A DNA stretch of 64,000 nt from JAURVT01 sp049059935. Lineage in GTDB: Bacteria > Actinomycetota > Actinomycetes > Propionibacteriales > Nocardioidaceae. This document shows positions 18,487-26,700 of the stretch, one piece after another. The notes beneath the pieces were generated by a model, which was not told where the DNA came from, ran no database searches, and saw only the letters and a list, made by a program, of their open reading frames with translations. The position numbers and the translations under genes were made by a program. Each line of letters starts with the position of its first letter. Position 1 is the stretch's first letter. Location: positions 20,305-84,304 of the forward strand of contig NZ_JBMGQR010000012.1 in assembly GCF_049059935.1 (NCBI RefSeq). The letters are read 5' to 3'.

Positions 18487-18531
18487 ACCCGTCCGATACC
18501 ACGACGAACCGCCCCTCTCGGTGTCGTCTCA

Positions 18532-18549
18532 TACTGTAGTTAGCCAGTA
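18532..18549. promoter_or_regulatory. Inverted repeat upstream of the ssu operon
   Basis: TACTG, an 8-base spacer and CAGTA lie in a locally AT-rich stretch 33-50 bases before the ssuC ATG. A sulfur-status regulator could bind here; no known consensus was matched. Confidence 0.35.
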
Positions 18550-18581
18550 GATTTAGTACCTCTGGATGACACGGTGGAGCC

Positions 18582-19385
18582 ATGTCCGTCACCTCCGCCC
18601 CCGCCCCGACCGGCGCCCGTCCGCGACGACCTCGCCGCGGGTCGGCCGCGCTGCGCCGGTCGTTGAGCCCGCTGGCCGTCCTCGCGCTGTGGCAGCTCGC
18701 GTCGGTCTCCGGCGTCCTCCCCGAGGACAGGCTCGCTCCCCCGCTCCAGATCCTCGCCGCGATGGGCGAGGAGTGGCAGAAGGGCACGCTGCAGGACGCC
18801 ACCGTCATCTCGGTGCAGCGGGTGGTGATCGGCTTCGGCGTCGGCGCCGCCGTCGCCCTGGTGCTGGCGACCGTCGCCGGGCTGTCACGCGTCGGCGACG
18901 ACGTCGTCGACCCGCCCATGCAGATGCTGCGCACGGTGCCGCACTTCGGCCTGCTGCCGCTGCTGGTGCTGTGGCTCGGGATCGACGAGTCGCCGAAGAT
19001 CGCCTTGATCGCGCTCGGCGTCGCGTTCCCGCTCTACGTCAACACCGTGGCCGGCATCCGCGGCGTCGACCCCAAGTTCCTGGACGCCGCCCGCGCGCTG
19101 CGGCTGTCGTGGTGGGGACGCCTGCGCCACGTCGTCGCCCCCGGCGCGCTGCCGTCGCTGCTCGTCGGCCTGCGCCTGAGCCTCGGCGTCGCCTGGCTCT
19201 CGCTGATCGTGGCCGAGCAGATCAACGCCACCAGCGGCATCGGATACCTGGTGTCCGACGCCGCCTCCTTCGGCCGCACCGACGTCGTCGTCGGCGGCCT
19301 GATCATCTACAGCCTGCTCGGACTGGCGACCGACGCCCTCGTCCGACTGATCGAGAGGAAGGCCCTCGCATGGCGACTCGGCTGA
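18582..19385 (+). CDS. ssuC: Aliphatic sulfonate ABC transporter permease
   Basis: Membrane subunit of an SsuABC-type importer for alkanesulfonates. About six membrane helices follow a basic N-terminus; the ABC-contact EAA loop is DAARALRLSWWGRLRHVVAPGALP (here: DAARALRLSWWG, then HVVAPGALPSLLVGLR). 267 residues is normal. It starts the ssuC-ssuB-ssuA-ssuD unit and overlaps ssuB by 16 bases. The order with the permease first and the desulfonating monooxygenase last supports sulfonate rather than taurine or nitrate use. Confidence 0.92.
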   Translation: MSVTSAPAPTGARPRRPRRGSAALRRSLSPLAVLALWQLASVSGVLPEDRLAPPLQILAAMGEEWQKGTLQDATVISVQRVVIGFGVGAAVALVLATVAGLSRVGDDVVDPPMQMLRTVPHFGLLPLLVLWLGIDESPKIALIALGVAFPLYVNTVAGIRGVDPKFLDAARALRLSWWGRLRHVVAPGALPSLLVGLRLSLGVAWLSLIVAEQINATSGIGYLVSDAASFGRTDVVVGGLIIYSLLGLATDALVRLIERKALAWRLG

Positions 19386-20140
19386 GCCCCGTCCCCCGCA
19401 CGTCCACCGACCCCGCCGTCCGTGTCCGCGGCCTGCGCCGCGCGTTCGGCGAGCACGTGGTGCTCGACGACCTCGACCTCGACGTCGCGCCGGGCGAGCT
19501 GGTCGCGCTGCTGGGACGCAGCGGCTCGGGCAAGTCGACCCTGCTGCGCACCCTCGCGGGCCTCGACCCGGTGACGCACGGAAGCGCCGACGTGGCGGGC
19601 ACCGTCTCCGTCGCGTTCCAGGAGCCGCGGCTGTTGCCGTGGCGACGCGTCGCCGACAACGTCGCGCTCGCCCTGCGTGACGGCAGCCGCGCCGAGCGGC
19701 GCGAGAGGTCGCGATCGGCTCTCGACGAGGTGGGGCTCGGCGAGAAGGCCGACGTCTGGCCGGTCACGCTGTCCGGCGGCCAGGCGCAGCGCGCGTCCCT
19801 GGCCCGAGCCCTGGTCCGCGCCCCCGACCTGCTGCTGCTCGACGAGCCGTTCAGCGCACTCGACGCGCTCACCCGGATCGAGATGCACGACCTCGTCCTG
19901 CGCCTGTGGCGCGAGCACCGGCCCGCCGTCCTCCTCGTCACCCACGACGTCGACGAGGCGCTGGCTCTCGCCGACCGCGTCCTGGTCGTCGACCGGGGAC
20001 GCATCCGCCACGAGGTCCGCGTCGACGACGCCCGCCCGCGCGAGCCCGAGTCCCTCGCCGAGCGACGAGCCGAGCTGCTCGGCGTCCTCGGCGTCACCCC
20101 CAACGACCGCACCACCGACCGCAAGGAGCACGCATCGTGA
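19370..20140 (+). CDS. ssuB: Aliphatic sulfonate ABC transporter ATPase
   Basis: The ATP-hydrolysing subunit: Walker A GRSGSGKSTLL (about residues 48-58), Q-loop FQEPRLLPW, signature LSGGQAQRASLARALVRAP, Walker B LLLLDEPFSALD and the switch VTHDVDEA. 256 residues. The ATG at 19370 lies inside the end of ssuC with AGAGGAAGG upstream. The final bases contain the ssuA GTG. Membership in the SsuB group is inferred from the operon as well as from the FQEPRLLPW block. Confidence 0.93.
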   Translation: MATRLSPVPRTSTDPAVRVRGLRRAFGEHVVLDDLDLDVAPGELVALLGRSGSGKSTLLRTLAGLDPVTHGSADVAGTVSVAFQEPRLLPWRRVADNVALALRDGSRAERRERSRSALDEVGLGEKADVWPVTLSGGQAQRASLARALVRAPDLLLLDEPFSALDALTRIEMHDLVLRLWREHRPAVLLVTHDVDEALALADRVLVVDRGRIRHEVRVDDARPREPESLAERRAELLGVLGVTPNDRTTDRKEHAS

Positions 20141-21156
20141 ACCGCCCCGTCCCCCTCGTCACCACCCTCGCCGCCGGTCTCCTGGCCCTGACGGCGTGCG
20201 GCGGCAGCAGCAACGCCGACGCGGTCGCGGACGACGGCAGCGTCGACCTGTCCAAGGTGACGCTCGTCGTCGGCGACCAGAAGGGCGGCTCCGAGGCCCT
20301 GCTCACCGCATCGGGCGACCTCGACGAGGCCGAGTACGACATCGAGTTCAAGCCGTTCACGTCCGGCCCGCCGCTGCTCGAGGCCGTCAGCAGCGGAGCC
20401 GTCGACGTCGGCGGCGTCGGCAACACGCCGCCGCTGTTCGCGATCGACCAGGACAAGGACCTGAAGATCGTCTCCGCCAACGACCAGGGCGCCACCGGCG
20501 ACGCGATCATCGTGCCCCGGGGCTCGCGGGCGACGTCCGTGGCGCAGCTGAAGGGCAAGAAGATCGCGGTGGCCAAGGGCAGCTCGGCCAACTACAACCT
20601 GGTCGCGCAGCTCGAGGACGCCGGCCTCACCCTCGACGACGTCGAGCCCGTGTGGCTCCAGCCCACCGAGGGACTGGCGGCCTTCCGCGGCGGCTCGGTC
20701 GACGCGTGGGCGATCTGGGACCCCTTCACCTCCCAGGCCGAGCTCGGCTCGGACGCACGCGTGCTGTCCGACGGCGCCGGTCTCGTCAACGGCCTGGGCT
20801 TCCAGGTCGCCTCCGACGACGCCCTCGACGACGAGGCCACGCGGGCCGCGATCGAGGACTACCTCGGACGGCTCGCGTCCGCCCAGACGTGGGCCGCGGA
20901 CCACAAGGCGGAATGGTCAGCCGCGTGGGCGAAGGAGACGGGGCTCCCGCGCGAGGTCACCGACCGGGCCACGACGCGCCGCGCGTACGCCCCCATCCCG
21001 ATCGACGCCCAGGTGGTCGCGTCCGAGCAGGAGATGTGGGACGCGTTCGCCGCGCAGGGCCAGGTGAGCGGCGACCCCGACCTGGGGAAGTACTTCGTCA
21101 CCGACTTCAACGACGCGGTGGCGAAGGCCGCCGCCGAGCAGAAGGCGGCCTCGTGA
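20137..21156 (+). CDS. ssuA: Aliphatic sulfonate-binding lipoprotein
   Basis: The periplasmic-side receptor of the importer. Its lipobox is LTAC (lipidated Cys21) and the fold is the NMT1/SsuA type: VTLVVGDQKGG, SSGAVDVGGVGNTPPLFA, LKGKKIAVAKGSSANYNLV and VDAWAIWDPF are the usual ligand-pocket segments. 339 residues. GTG start overlapping the ssuB stop (GTGA), AAGGAG site. Its own stop overlaps ssuD in the same way, so all four genes are translationally coupled. Confidence 0.93.
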   Translation: MNRPVPLVTTLAAGLLALTACGGSSNADAVADDGSVDLSKVTLVVGDQKGGSEALLTASGDLDEAEYDIEFKPFTSGPPLLEAVSSGAVDVGGVGNTPPLFAIDQDKDLKIVSANDQGATGDAIIVPRGSRATSVAQLKGKKIAVAKGSSANYNLVAQLEDAGLTLDDVEPVWLQPTEGLAAFRGGSVDAWAIWDPFTSQAELGSDARVLSDGAGLVNGLGFQVASDDALDDEATRAAIEDYLGRLASAQTWAADHKAEWSAAWAKETGLPREVTDRATTRRAYAPIPIDAQVVASEQEMWDAFAAQGQVSGDPDLGKYFVTDFNDAVAKAAAEQKAAS

Positions 21157-22295
21157 ACCTTGCGCTCCACTGGTTCCTGCCCACCACCGGCGACGGCCGG
21201 ACGCTCGTCGGCGGCGGCCACTCGGTGCCCCAGGACATCGGGCGCGGCCCCGGCGCCGCCGGCAGCGCGGCGCGGTTCCGTCCACCGACCATCGAGTACC
21301 TCGCCCAGGTGGCCAGGACGGCCGACACGCTCGGCTTCACCGGCGTGCTCACGCCGACGGGCACCTGGTGCGAGGACTCCTGGCTGACGACGGCCGCGCT
21401 GCTGCGCGAGACGACCAACCTGAAGTTCCTCGTCGCGTTCCGGCCCGGCGCACTGAGCCCGACCCTCGCCGCCCAGATGGCCGCGACCTACCAACGGATC
21501 TCCGGAGGCCGGCTGCTGCTCAACATCGTCACCGGCGGCGACGCGTCCGAGCAGCGACGCTTCGGCGACCCCGAGTCGTTCGGGTCGGCCGACCGCTACG
21601 CCCGGACCGACGAGTTCCTCAGCGTGCTGCGCGGAGCCTGGCGCCCCGAGGGCGTCGACTTCAGCGGCGAGTTCTACGACGTCCGCGACGCACGCGTCCG
21701 CGAGGTGCCCGACCCCCTGCCCGAGATCTACTTCGGCGGGTCATCGGCGCCCGCGGGTCCCGTCGCAGCCAAGCACGTGGACGTCTACCTGACGTGGGGC
21801 GAGCCGCCGTCGGCCGTCGCCGAGAAGCTGGACTGGATGCGCGGGCTGGCCAAGGAGCAGGGACGCACGCTGCGCTTCGGCATCCGGCTGCACGTCATCA
21901 CCCGCGACACCTCCGAGGCGGCCTGGGCCGTCGCGCAGCAGATGCTCGACGAGCTCGACCCGTCCGACGTCGCCCGCGCCCAGGAGGCGCTCGCGTCGAG
22001 CCAGTCGGTCGGGCAGCAGCGGATGCGCGCGCTGCACGACGGGGGCGGACGCGGCCACGCCGACGCGCACGACCTCGAGGTCCACCCGGGCCTGTGGGCC
22101 GGCATCGGGCTGGTGCGCGGCGGCGCCGGCACCGCCCTCGTGGGCAGCCACGCCGAGGTCGCCGAGCTGATCGCCCAGTACCACGCGCTCGACATCGACG
22201 AGCTCGTGCTGTCGGGCTACCCCCACGTCGAGGAGGCCTACTGGTTCGCCGAGGGCGTCAAGCCCGTCCTGCGCCGGCAGGGACTCCTCGCCTAG
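21153..22295 (+). CDS. ssuD: FMNH2-dependent alkanesulfonate monooxygenase
   Basis: A bacterial-luciferase-fold enzyme (380 residues) that cleaves alkanesulfonates to aldehyde and sulfite using FMNH2 and O2. SsuD motifs: LHWFLPTTGDGRTLVG at the N-terminus, LGFTGVLTPTGTWCEDSW, FLVAFRPG, LNIVTGGD and SGYPHVEEAYWFAEGV. It needs a flavin reductase, and a flavin-reductase-family gene lies directly opposite, sharing 4 bases at the stop codons. The sulfite produced could be used, exported by the TauE-like protein at 37 kb, or oxidised by the molybdoenzyme at 30 kb (inference). Confidence 0.95.
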   Translation: MNLALHWFLPTTGDGRTLVGGGHSVPQDIGRGPGAAGSAARFRPPTIEYLAQVARTADTLGFTGVLTPTGTWCEDSWLTTAALLRETTNLKFLVAFRPGALSPTLAAQMAATYQRISGGRLLLNIVTGGDASEQRRFGDPESFGSADRYARTDEFLSVLRGAWRPEGVDFSGEFYDVRDARVREVPDPLPEIYFGGSSAPAGPVAAKHVDVYLTWGEPPSAVAEKLDWMRGLAKEQGRTLRFGIRLHVITRDTSEAAWAVAQQMLDELDPSDVARAQEALASSQSVGQQRMRALHDGGGRGHADAHDLEVHPGLWAGIGLVRGGAGTALVGSHAEVAELIAQYHALDIDELVLSGYPHVEEAYWFAEGVKPVLRRQGLLA

Positions 22296-22909
22296 GCGGG
22301 GCGGTAGCCCTCTGGCCAGTCGGCGTAGCGGATGCGGGCGATGTCGCGGATCTCTCCTGCGGTGCCCCACTCGTTCGCGCCGAGCCGCGAGAGCGGGAGC
22401 AGGCGGGTGATCTCGGGGTGGTCGCCGTCGAGGACCGCGTCGTCGACGGCGGCGTGCACCACGCGTCCGAACACCACGGTCGAGCCGCCGAACGACACGG
22501 TGCTGTGCAGCACGCACTCGAGCGCGACGGGCGACGCCGCCACGCGCGGCGCCGCGACCCGCAGGCTGGGCTCGCGGTCGAGGCCGACGGCGTCGAACTC
22601 GCTGGTTCCCGCCGGGAAGTCGGTGCCGGTGGCGTTGACCTGCTCGAACAACGGCTCGGGCGTCAGCGCGACGACGAACTCGCCGGACGCCTCGATGTTG
22701 GTGAGCGAGTCCTTGCGGCCCACCGAGGTGAACTGCACGATCGGCGGTGACACCGACGCGACCGTGAAGAACGAGTGCGGCGCGAGGTTGTCGACGCCGT
22801 CGGGCGACACCGACGACACCCACGCGATCGGCCGCGGCACCACCACGGAGTTCAGGAGCTGGTAGAACGCCCCGCCGTCCATCTCGGCGGGGTCGAAGTC
22901 ACGGCGCAC
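22292..22909 (-). CDS. Flavin reductase family (FMN-binding) protein, 205 aa
   Basis: A split-barrel flavoprotein of the flavin reductase-like group: LNSVVVPRPIAWVSSV (FMN phosphate site, about residues 18-33), NLAPHSFFTVASVSPP and SLTNIEASGEFVV. It could supply FMNH2 to SsuD, its convergent neighbour, but it is not in that operon: it follows rlmB by a single base on the minus strand. The GTG at 22909 is used; the first Met is at residue 10. Other members of the family reduce different flavins or bind haem, so the substrate is inferred. Confidence 0.82.
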   Translation of the reverse strand: MRRDFDPAEMDGGAFYQLLNSVVVPRPIAWVSSVSPDGVDNLAPHSFFTVASVSPPIVQFTSVGRKDSLTNIEASGEFVVALTPEPLFEQVNATGTDFPAGTSEFDAVGLDREPSLRVAAPRVAASPVALECVLHSTVSFGGSTVVFGRVVHAAVDDAVLDGDHPEITRLLPLSRLGANEWGTAGEIRDIARIRYADWPEGYRPA

Positions 22910-22910
22910 G

Positions 22911-23852
22911 TCAGCCCCGCCGACGCTGGTCGACCGCGTACAGCGCGACGCCCGCGGCGACGCCGGCGTTGAGCGACTCCAGGCCCGAGGCCATCGGGAT
23001 CGAGACGAGCACGTCGCACGACTCCGAGACCAGGCGCGACAGGCCCTTGCCCTCGCTGCCGACGACGAGCACCAGCGGCCCGTCGGCGAGGTCGAGGTCG
23101 GGCAGGGACACCTCGCCGTCGGCGGCCAGGCCGGCCACCATCAGGCCGGCCTCCTGGTACGCCTTGATCTGACGGGTGAGGTTGACCGCGCGAGCGACGG
23201 GCAGCCGGGCCGCGGCGCCGGCCGACGTCTTCCAGGCCGAGGCCGTCATGCCGGCCGCGCGACGCTCGGCGACGACGACGCCGTGCGCGCCGAAGCCGGA
23301 CGCCGAGCGCACCACGGCACCGAGGTTGCGCGGGTCGGTGACGCCGTCGAGCATCACCACGAGGGCGGGCTCGCCGGCCTCGTCGGCGCGGTCGAGGAAG
23401 TCGTCGGGGTGCGCGTAGTCGTACGGGGGGATCTTCGCGGCGACGCCCTGGTGGACGGCGCGGTCGGTCATCCGGTCGAGCTCGCCGCGGCCCACCTCGA
23501 GCAGCGCGATGCCGCGGTCGGCGGCGATCTTGAAGATCTCGCGCAGACGGTCGTCGCGCTCGGCGCCCTCGGCGACGTAGAGGGTCGTGACGGGCACGCC
23601 CTCGCGCACCAGCTCGACGACCGGGTTGCGCCCGGCCACCCACTCGGTGCCGTCGCCCTTGGACTTGCGGGGACGCTGCTGCGGCGGGCCGCCCTGCTTC
23701 TTGGCGGCGTACGCCTTGTGGTTGGGACGGTCCTCGGCCTTGGGCGTGGGGCCGCGGCCCTCGAGCCCGCGGCGGATCCGTCCGCCGGACCCCGCCGTGC
23801 GCTCGCCCTTGGAGCGGTTGACCGCCCCGCGTCGCTGGCTGTTGCCTGGCAT
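22911..23852 (-). CDS. rlmB: 23S rRNA (guanosine-2'-O-)-methyltransferase RlmB-like
   Basis: A SpoU-family SPOUT methyltransferase that methylates ribose 2'-O in RNA. The N-terminal 60 residues are a basic, low-complexity extension (GRIRRGLEGR, RPRKSKGDG); a substrate-binding domain starts at WVAGRNPVVELV; the knot domain has the three SpoU motifs: LDGVTDPRNLGAVVRSA, VLVVGSEGKGLSRL and IPMASGLESLNAGVAAGVAL. 313 residues. Start and cysS stop share one base (TGATG). The cysS-rlmB order matches M. tuberculosis Rv3580c-Rv3579c. Confidence 0.93.
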   Translation of the reverse strand: MPGNSQRRGAVNRSKGERTAGSGGRIRRGLEGRGPTPKAEDRPNHKAYAAKKQGGPPQQRPRKSKGDGTEWVAGRNPVVELVREGVPVTTLYVAEGAERDDRLREIFKIAADRGIALLEVGRGELDRMTDRAVHQGVAAKIPPYDYAHPDDFLDRADEAGEPALVVMLDGVTDPRNLGAVVRSASGFGAHGVVVAERRAAGMTASAWKTSAGAAARLPVARAVNLTRQIKAYQEAGLMVAGLAADGEVSLPDLDLADGPLVLVVGSEGKGLSRLVSESCDVLVSIPMASGLESLNAGVAAGVALYAVDQRRRG

Positions 23853-25324
23853 CAGTGCACCTTCTCGGATGTCGTGTTCGTGGTGCCGGCGAGCTCCCAG
23901 CGGGCCCCGTCCGGCGTGTCGGTGACCAGGACGCCGGCCGCGGCGAGCTGGTCGCGCACGGCGTCGGCGGTGGCCCAGTCCTTGGCCTCGCGGGCGGCCG
24001 CCCGGGCGGCCACCAGGGTCTGCACCAGCGCGTCGAGCGCCGCGTGCTCGTCCGAGCCGTCGTCGGACGCGGTGCGCCACACCGGCGACAGCGGGTCGAG
24101 CCCGAGGACGTCGAGCATCCGTCGCGCGGCGGCCAGCTCGGACACCAGCGCGTACGCGGTGGGTCCCTCGCCGGGGCCGACGTCGGCCAGCAGCTTGTTG
24201 CCCGTGCGAACCGTCTCCTGCAACGCGGCGAGCGCGGACGGCACGGACAGGTCGTCGTCCATCGCGGCGGCGAACGCGGGCGTCACGGCACCGCCGAGCT
24301 CGGCGAGGTCGTCGGGGCTCTGCGTCACCTCGCTCGCGCGGCGGACGAAGTGCTCGATGCGGCCGAACGCGGTGGCCGCCTCGGCCAGCGACGCGTCGGA
24401 GTACTCGACCACCGAGCGGTAGTGCGCGGCGACGAGGTAGTAGCGGACGTCGATCGGACGGAAGCGGCGCGTGACCTCCGAGACCAGCGCGGAGTTGCCC
24501 ATCGACTTGGACATCTTCTCGCCCGCCGTGGTGACCATCGCGTTGTGCATCCACAGGCGCGCGAACCGCTGCCCCGCGGCGCGGGACTGCGCGAGCTCGT
24601 TCTCGTGGTGCGGGAAGCGGAGGTCGAGCCCGCCGCCGTGGACGTCGAACTCGTCGCCGAGGTACTTGCCGGCCATGGCCGAGCACTCCAGGTGCCAGCC
24701 GGGGCGGCCGCGTCCCCACGGGGTGGGCCACGACGCGGTGTCGGGCTCGCCCTCCTTGTGGCCCTTCCAGAGCGCGAAGTCGCGCGGGTCGCGCTTGCCG
24801 CGCGGGTCGGCGTCGCCGGCGGGCTCCATGTCGGCGATCCTCTGGTGCGACAGCTCGCCGTAGGACGGCCAGGAGCGCACGTCGAAGTAGACGTCGCCCG
24901 ACCCGTCCTCGGCGGCGTAGGCGTGGCCGGCCTCGATCAGGGTGGCGATCATCTCGAGCATCTCGGGGACGTGGCCCGTCGCGCGCGGCTCGTAGGTGGG
25001 CGGCGCGCAGCCCAGCGTCGCGTAAGCGGCGTGCAGCGCGCGCTCGTTGGCGTACGCGTGCGCCCACCACGGGCGTCCGAGCTCGGCGGACTTGGCGATG
25101 ATCTTGTCGTCGATGTCGGTGATGTTGGCGACGATGGTCACCTCGAGGCCCTCGTGCTCGAGCCAGCGCCGCAGGACGTCGAAGACGACCTCCTTGCGGA
25201 TGTGGCCCAGGTGCGGAGGGCCCTGCACGGTCAGGCCGCAGTGGTAGATCGACGCACGTCCGGGCTGGACGGGCACGAAGTCGACGACCTGCTTGCTGGC
25301 GCTGTCGTGGAGGCGGAGTCTCAC
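23852..25324 (-). CDS. cysS: Cysteinyl-tRNA synthetase
   Basis: A class I synthetase charging tRNA-Cys. Zinc ligand Cys29 sits in YHCGLTVQGPPHLGH, whose HLGH replaces the textbook HIGH; KMSKS is intact near residue 271; WHLECSAM and FPHHENE supply other zinc ligands. The 490-residue length and C-terminal helical DALR-type domain show it is CysS rather than the shorter mycothiol ligase MshC. Leaderless GTG start. First gene of cysS-rlmB-flavin reductase. Confidence 0.96.
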   Translation of the reverse strand: MRLRLHDSASKQVVDFVPVQPGRASIYHCGLTVQGPPHLGHIRKEVVFDVLRRWLEHEGLEVTIVANITDIDDKIIAKSAELGRPWWAHAYANERALHAAYATLGCAPPTYEPRATGHVPEMLEMIATLIEAGHAYAAEDGSGDVYFDVRSWPSYGELSHQRIADMEPAGDADPRGKRDPRDFALWKGHKEGEPDTASWPTPWGRGRPGWHLECSAMAGKYLGDEFDVHGGGLDLRFPHHENELAQSRAAGQRFARLWMHNAMVTTAGEKMSKSMGNSALVSEVTRRFRPIDVRYYLVAAHYRSVVEYSDASLAEAATAFGRIEHFVRRASEVTQSPDDLAELGGAVTPAFAAAMDDDLSVPSALAALQETVRTGNKLLADVGPGEGPTAYALVSELAAARRMLDVLGLDPLSPVWRTASDDGSDEHAALDALVQTLVAARAAAREAKDWATADAVRDQLAAAGVLVTDTPDGARWELAGTTNTTSEKVH

Positions 25325-25330
25325 CTGCCC

Positions 25331-25336
25331 AGCCTA
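25331..25336 (-). promoter_or_regulatory. Leaderless -10 element for cysS
   Basis: TAGGCT on the minus strand, 6 bases before the GTG at 25324. The next plus-strand promoter lies about 70 bases away. Confidence 0.5.
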
Positions 25337-25402
25337 GAGGTGTCGGCGGTGCTGCGGCGAAAGCGTCCGCGCGGAACCGGTGACGCCGTGGCGATCTGGG
25401 CC

Positions 25403-25408
25403 TAGTCT
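25403..25408 (+). promoter_or_regulatory. Leaderless -10 element for the secreted C39-like gene
   Basis: TAGTCT, 6 bases before the GTG at 25415. Confidence 0.5.
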
Positions 25409-25414
25409 GTTTGG

Positions 25415-26620
25415 GTGAGAATCACTCCTGTCACACGCGTCACCGCCGTCGCGGTCGCCACCGCCCTGTCCGGCGCGCTCCTCGCGCTCGTCCCGGCAGG
25501 CGCCCAGGCCGCCGCCGGGCCCGTCGGCACCACCCGCTGGGTGACCAACGCGCAGCTCGCCCAGGGCAGCGTCGCGGGCACGCGGGTGTCCGGAGGATCG
25601 ATCAAGCACGCGAAGAAGGTCGGCAAGGCCACCGTCGCGGGCAAGACGTACACGTGGTCGCGCTGGACGTCGCCGTGGGCGTCGACCGGCTTCGCCGCCA
25701 CCGAGGTGATCCCGTCGTGGAACGCCAAGACGCCCAAGGGCTCGCTCGTCCAGGTGCAGGTGCGCGTGCGCACCACCGGCGGCCGCACCGGCTCGTGGGA
25801 CACCGTCGCCGACTGGGCCTCGGCCGACACCGTCGTCAAGCGCCGCTCGGGCACCGCGCAGACCGACGACGTCGCGCGCGTCGTGGCCGACACCGTCCGC
25901 GCCACCGGCTCCAACACCATCGGCGCCTGGCAGGTCCGCCTCAAGCTGATGCGACGCGCCGGCGCCAAGGCCGCCACGGTGCAGTCCGTCGGCGCCACCT
26001 TCTCGGCCGCCCGCGGCGTGCCCGCCACCAGCCGCACCACGATGACGCGCACCACCCGCCTGGCCGTGCCGCAGTACTCGCAGATGATCCACCTCGGCGA
26101 GTACCCGAAGTGGAACGGCGGCGGCGAGGCCTGGTGCTCGCCCACCTCCACCACGATGGTGCTGCGCTACTACTCCTCGGGCCCCACCGCCAAGCAGTAC
26201 GCGTGGGTGAACAAGAAGTACCGCGACCGCTTCGTCGACCACGGCGCCCGTCAGACCTACGACTACCGCTACGGCGGCACCGGCAACTGGTCGTTCAACA
26301 CCGCCTACGCCGGCTCGTTCGGCCACGACGCCCACGTCGCCCGCCTGCGCGACCTGCGCGACGCCGAGGCGCTGATCAAGGCCGGCACCCCCGTGATCGT
26401 CTCGATCGAGTTCTCCCGCGGCCAGCTCTCCGGCGCCCCCATCTCCTCGACCGCGGGCCACGTGGTCGTCATCACCGGCTTCACCGCCGACGGCAAGGTG
26501 CTGGTCAACGACCCGGCCGGCGCCACCAACGGCGCCGTCCAGCGCACCTACGACCGGGCCCAGTTCGAGCGTGCCTGGATCGGTGGCAGCAACGGGACGG
26601 CGTACGTGATCAAGCGCTGA
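25415..26620 (+). CDS. Secreted C39-like cysteine peptidase, 401 aa
   Basis: Signal peptide (about residues 1-32, ending GAQAAAG), a beta-rich domain (about 35-210), then a papain-fold Peptidase_C39_2 domain: VPQYSQMIHLGEYPKWNGGG, EAWCSPTSTTMVL with the catalytic Cys, GGTGNWSFNTAYA, and STAGHVVVITGF with the catalytic His followed by VNDPAG. It is predicted to cleave peptides or act as an amidase outside the cell; the target is unknown. It has a close paralogue directly downstream. Confidence 0.88.
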   Translation: MRITPVTRVTAVAVATALSGALLALVPAGAQAAAGPVGTTRWVTNAQLAQGSVAGTRVSGGSIKHAKKVGKATVAGKTYTWSRWTSPWASTGFAATEVIPSWNAKTPKGSLVQVQVRVRTTGGRTGSWDTVADWASADTVVKRRSGTAQTDDVARVVADTVRATGSNTIGAWQVRLKLMRRAGAKAATVQSVGATFSAARGVPATSRTTMTRTTRLAVPQYSQMIHLGEYPKWNGGGEAWCSPTSTTMVLRYYSSGPTAKQYAWVNKKYRDRFVDHGARQTYDYRYGGTGNWSFNTAYAGSFGHDAHVARLRDLRDAEALIKAGTPVIVSIEFSRGQLSGAPISSTAGHVVVITGFTADGKVLVNDPAGATNGAVQRTYDRAQFERAWIGGSNGTAYVIKR

Positions 26621-26687
26621 GCGCCTGGGTGGCGGCCGACGCTGCCGGCGCGGCTGCCTGGCCCGGATCGTCTGCGTCGGCCCGAAC

Positions 26688-26693
26688 TAGCCT
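26688..26693 (+). promoter_or_regulatory. Leaderless -10 element for the second C39-like gene
   Basis: TAGCCT, 7 bases before the GTG at 26701. Confidence 0.5.
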
Positions 26694-26700
26694 GGGCCGG

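Noticed and set aside
23852..25324. MshC (mycothiol ligase) instead of CysS
   Set aside because: 490 residues and a full C-terminal tRNA-binding region fit CysS; MshC is shorter, about 410 residues, and lacks it.
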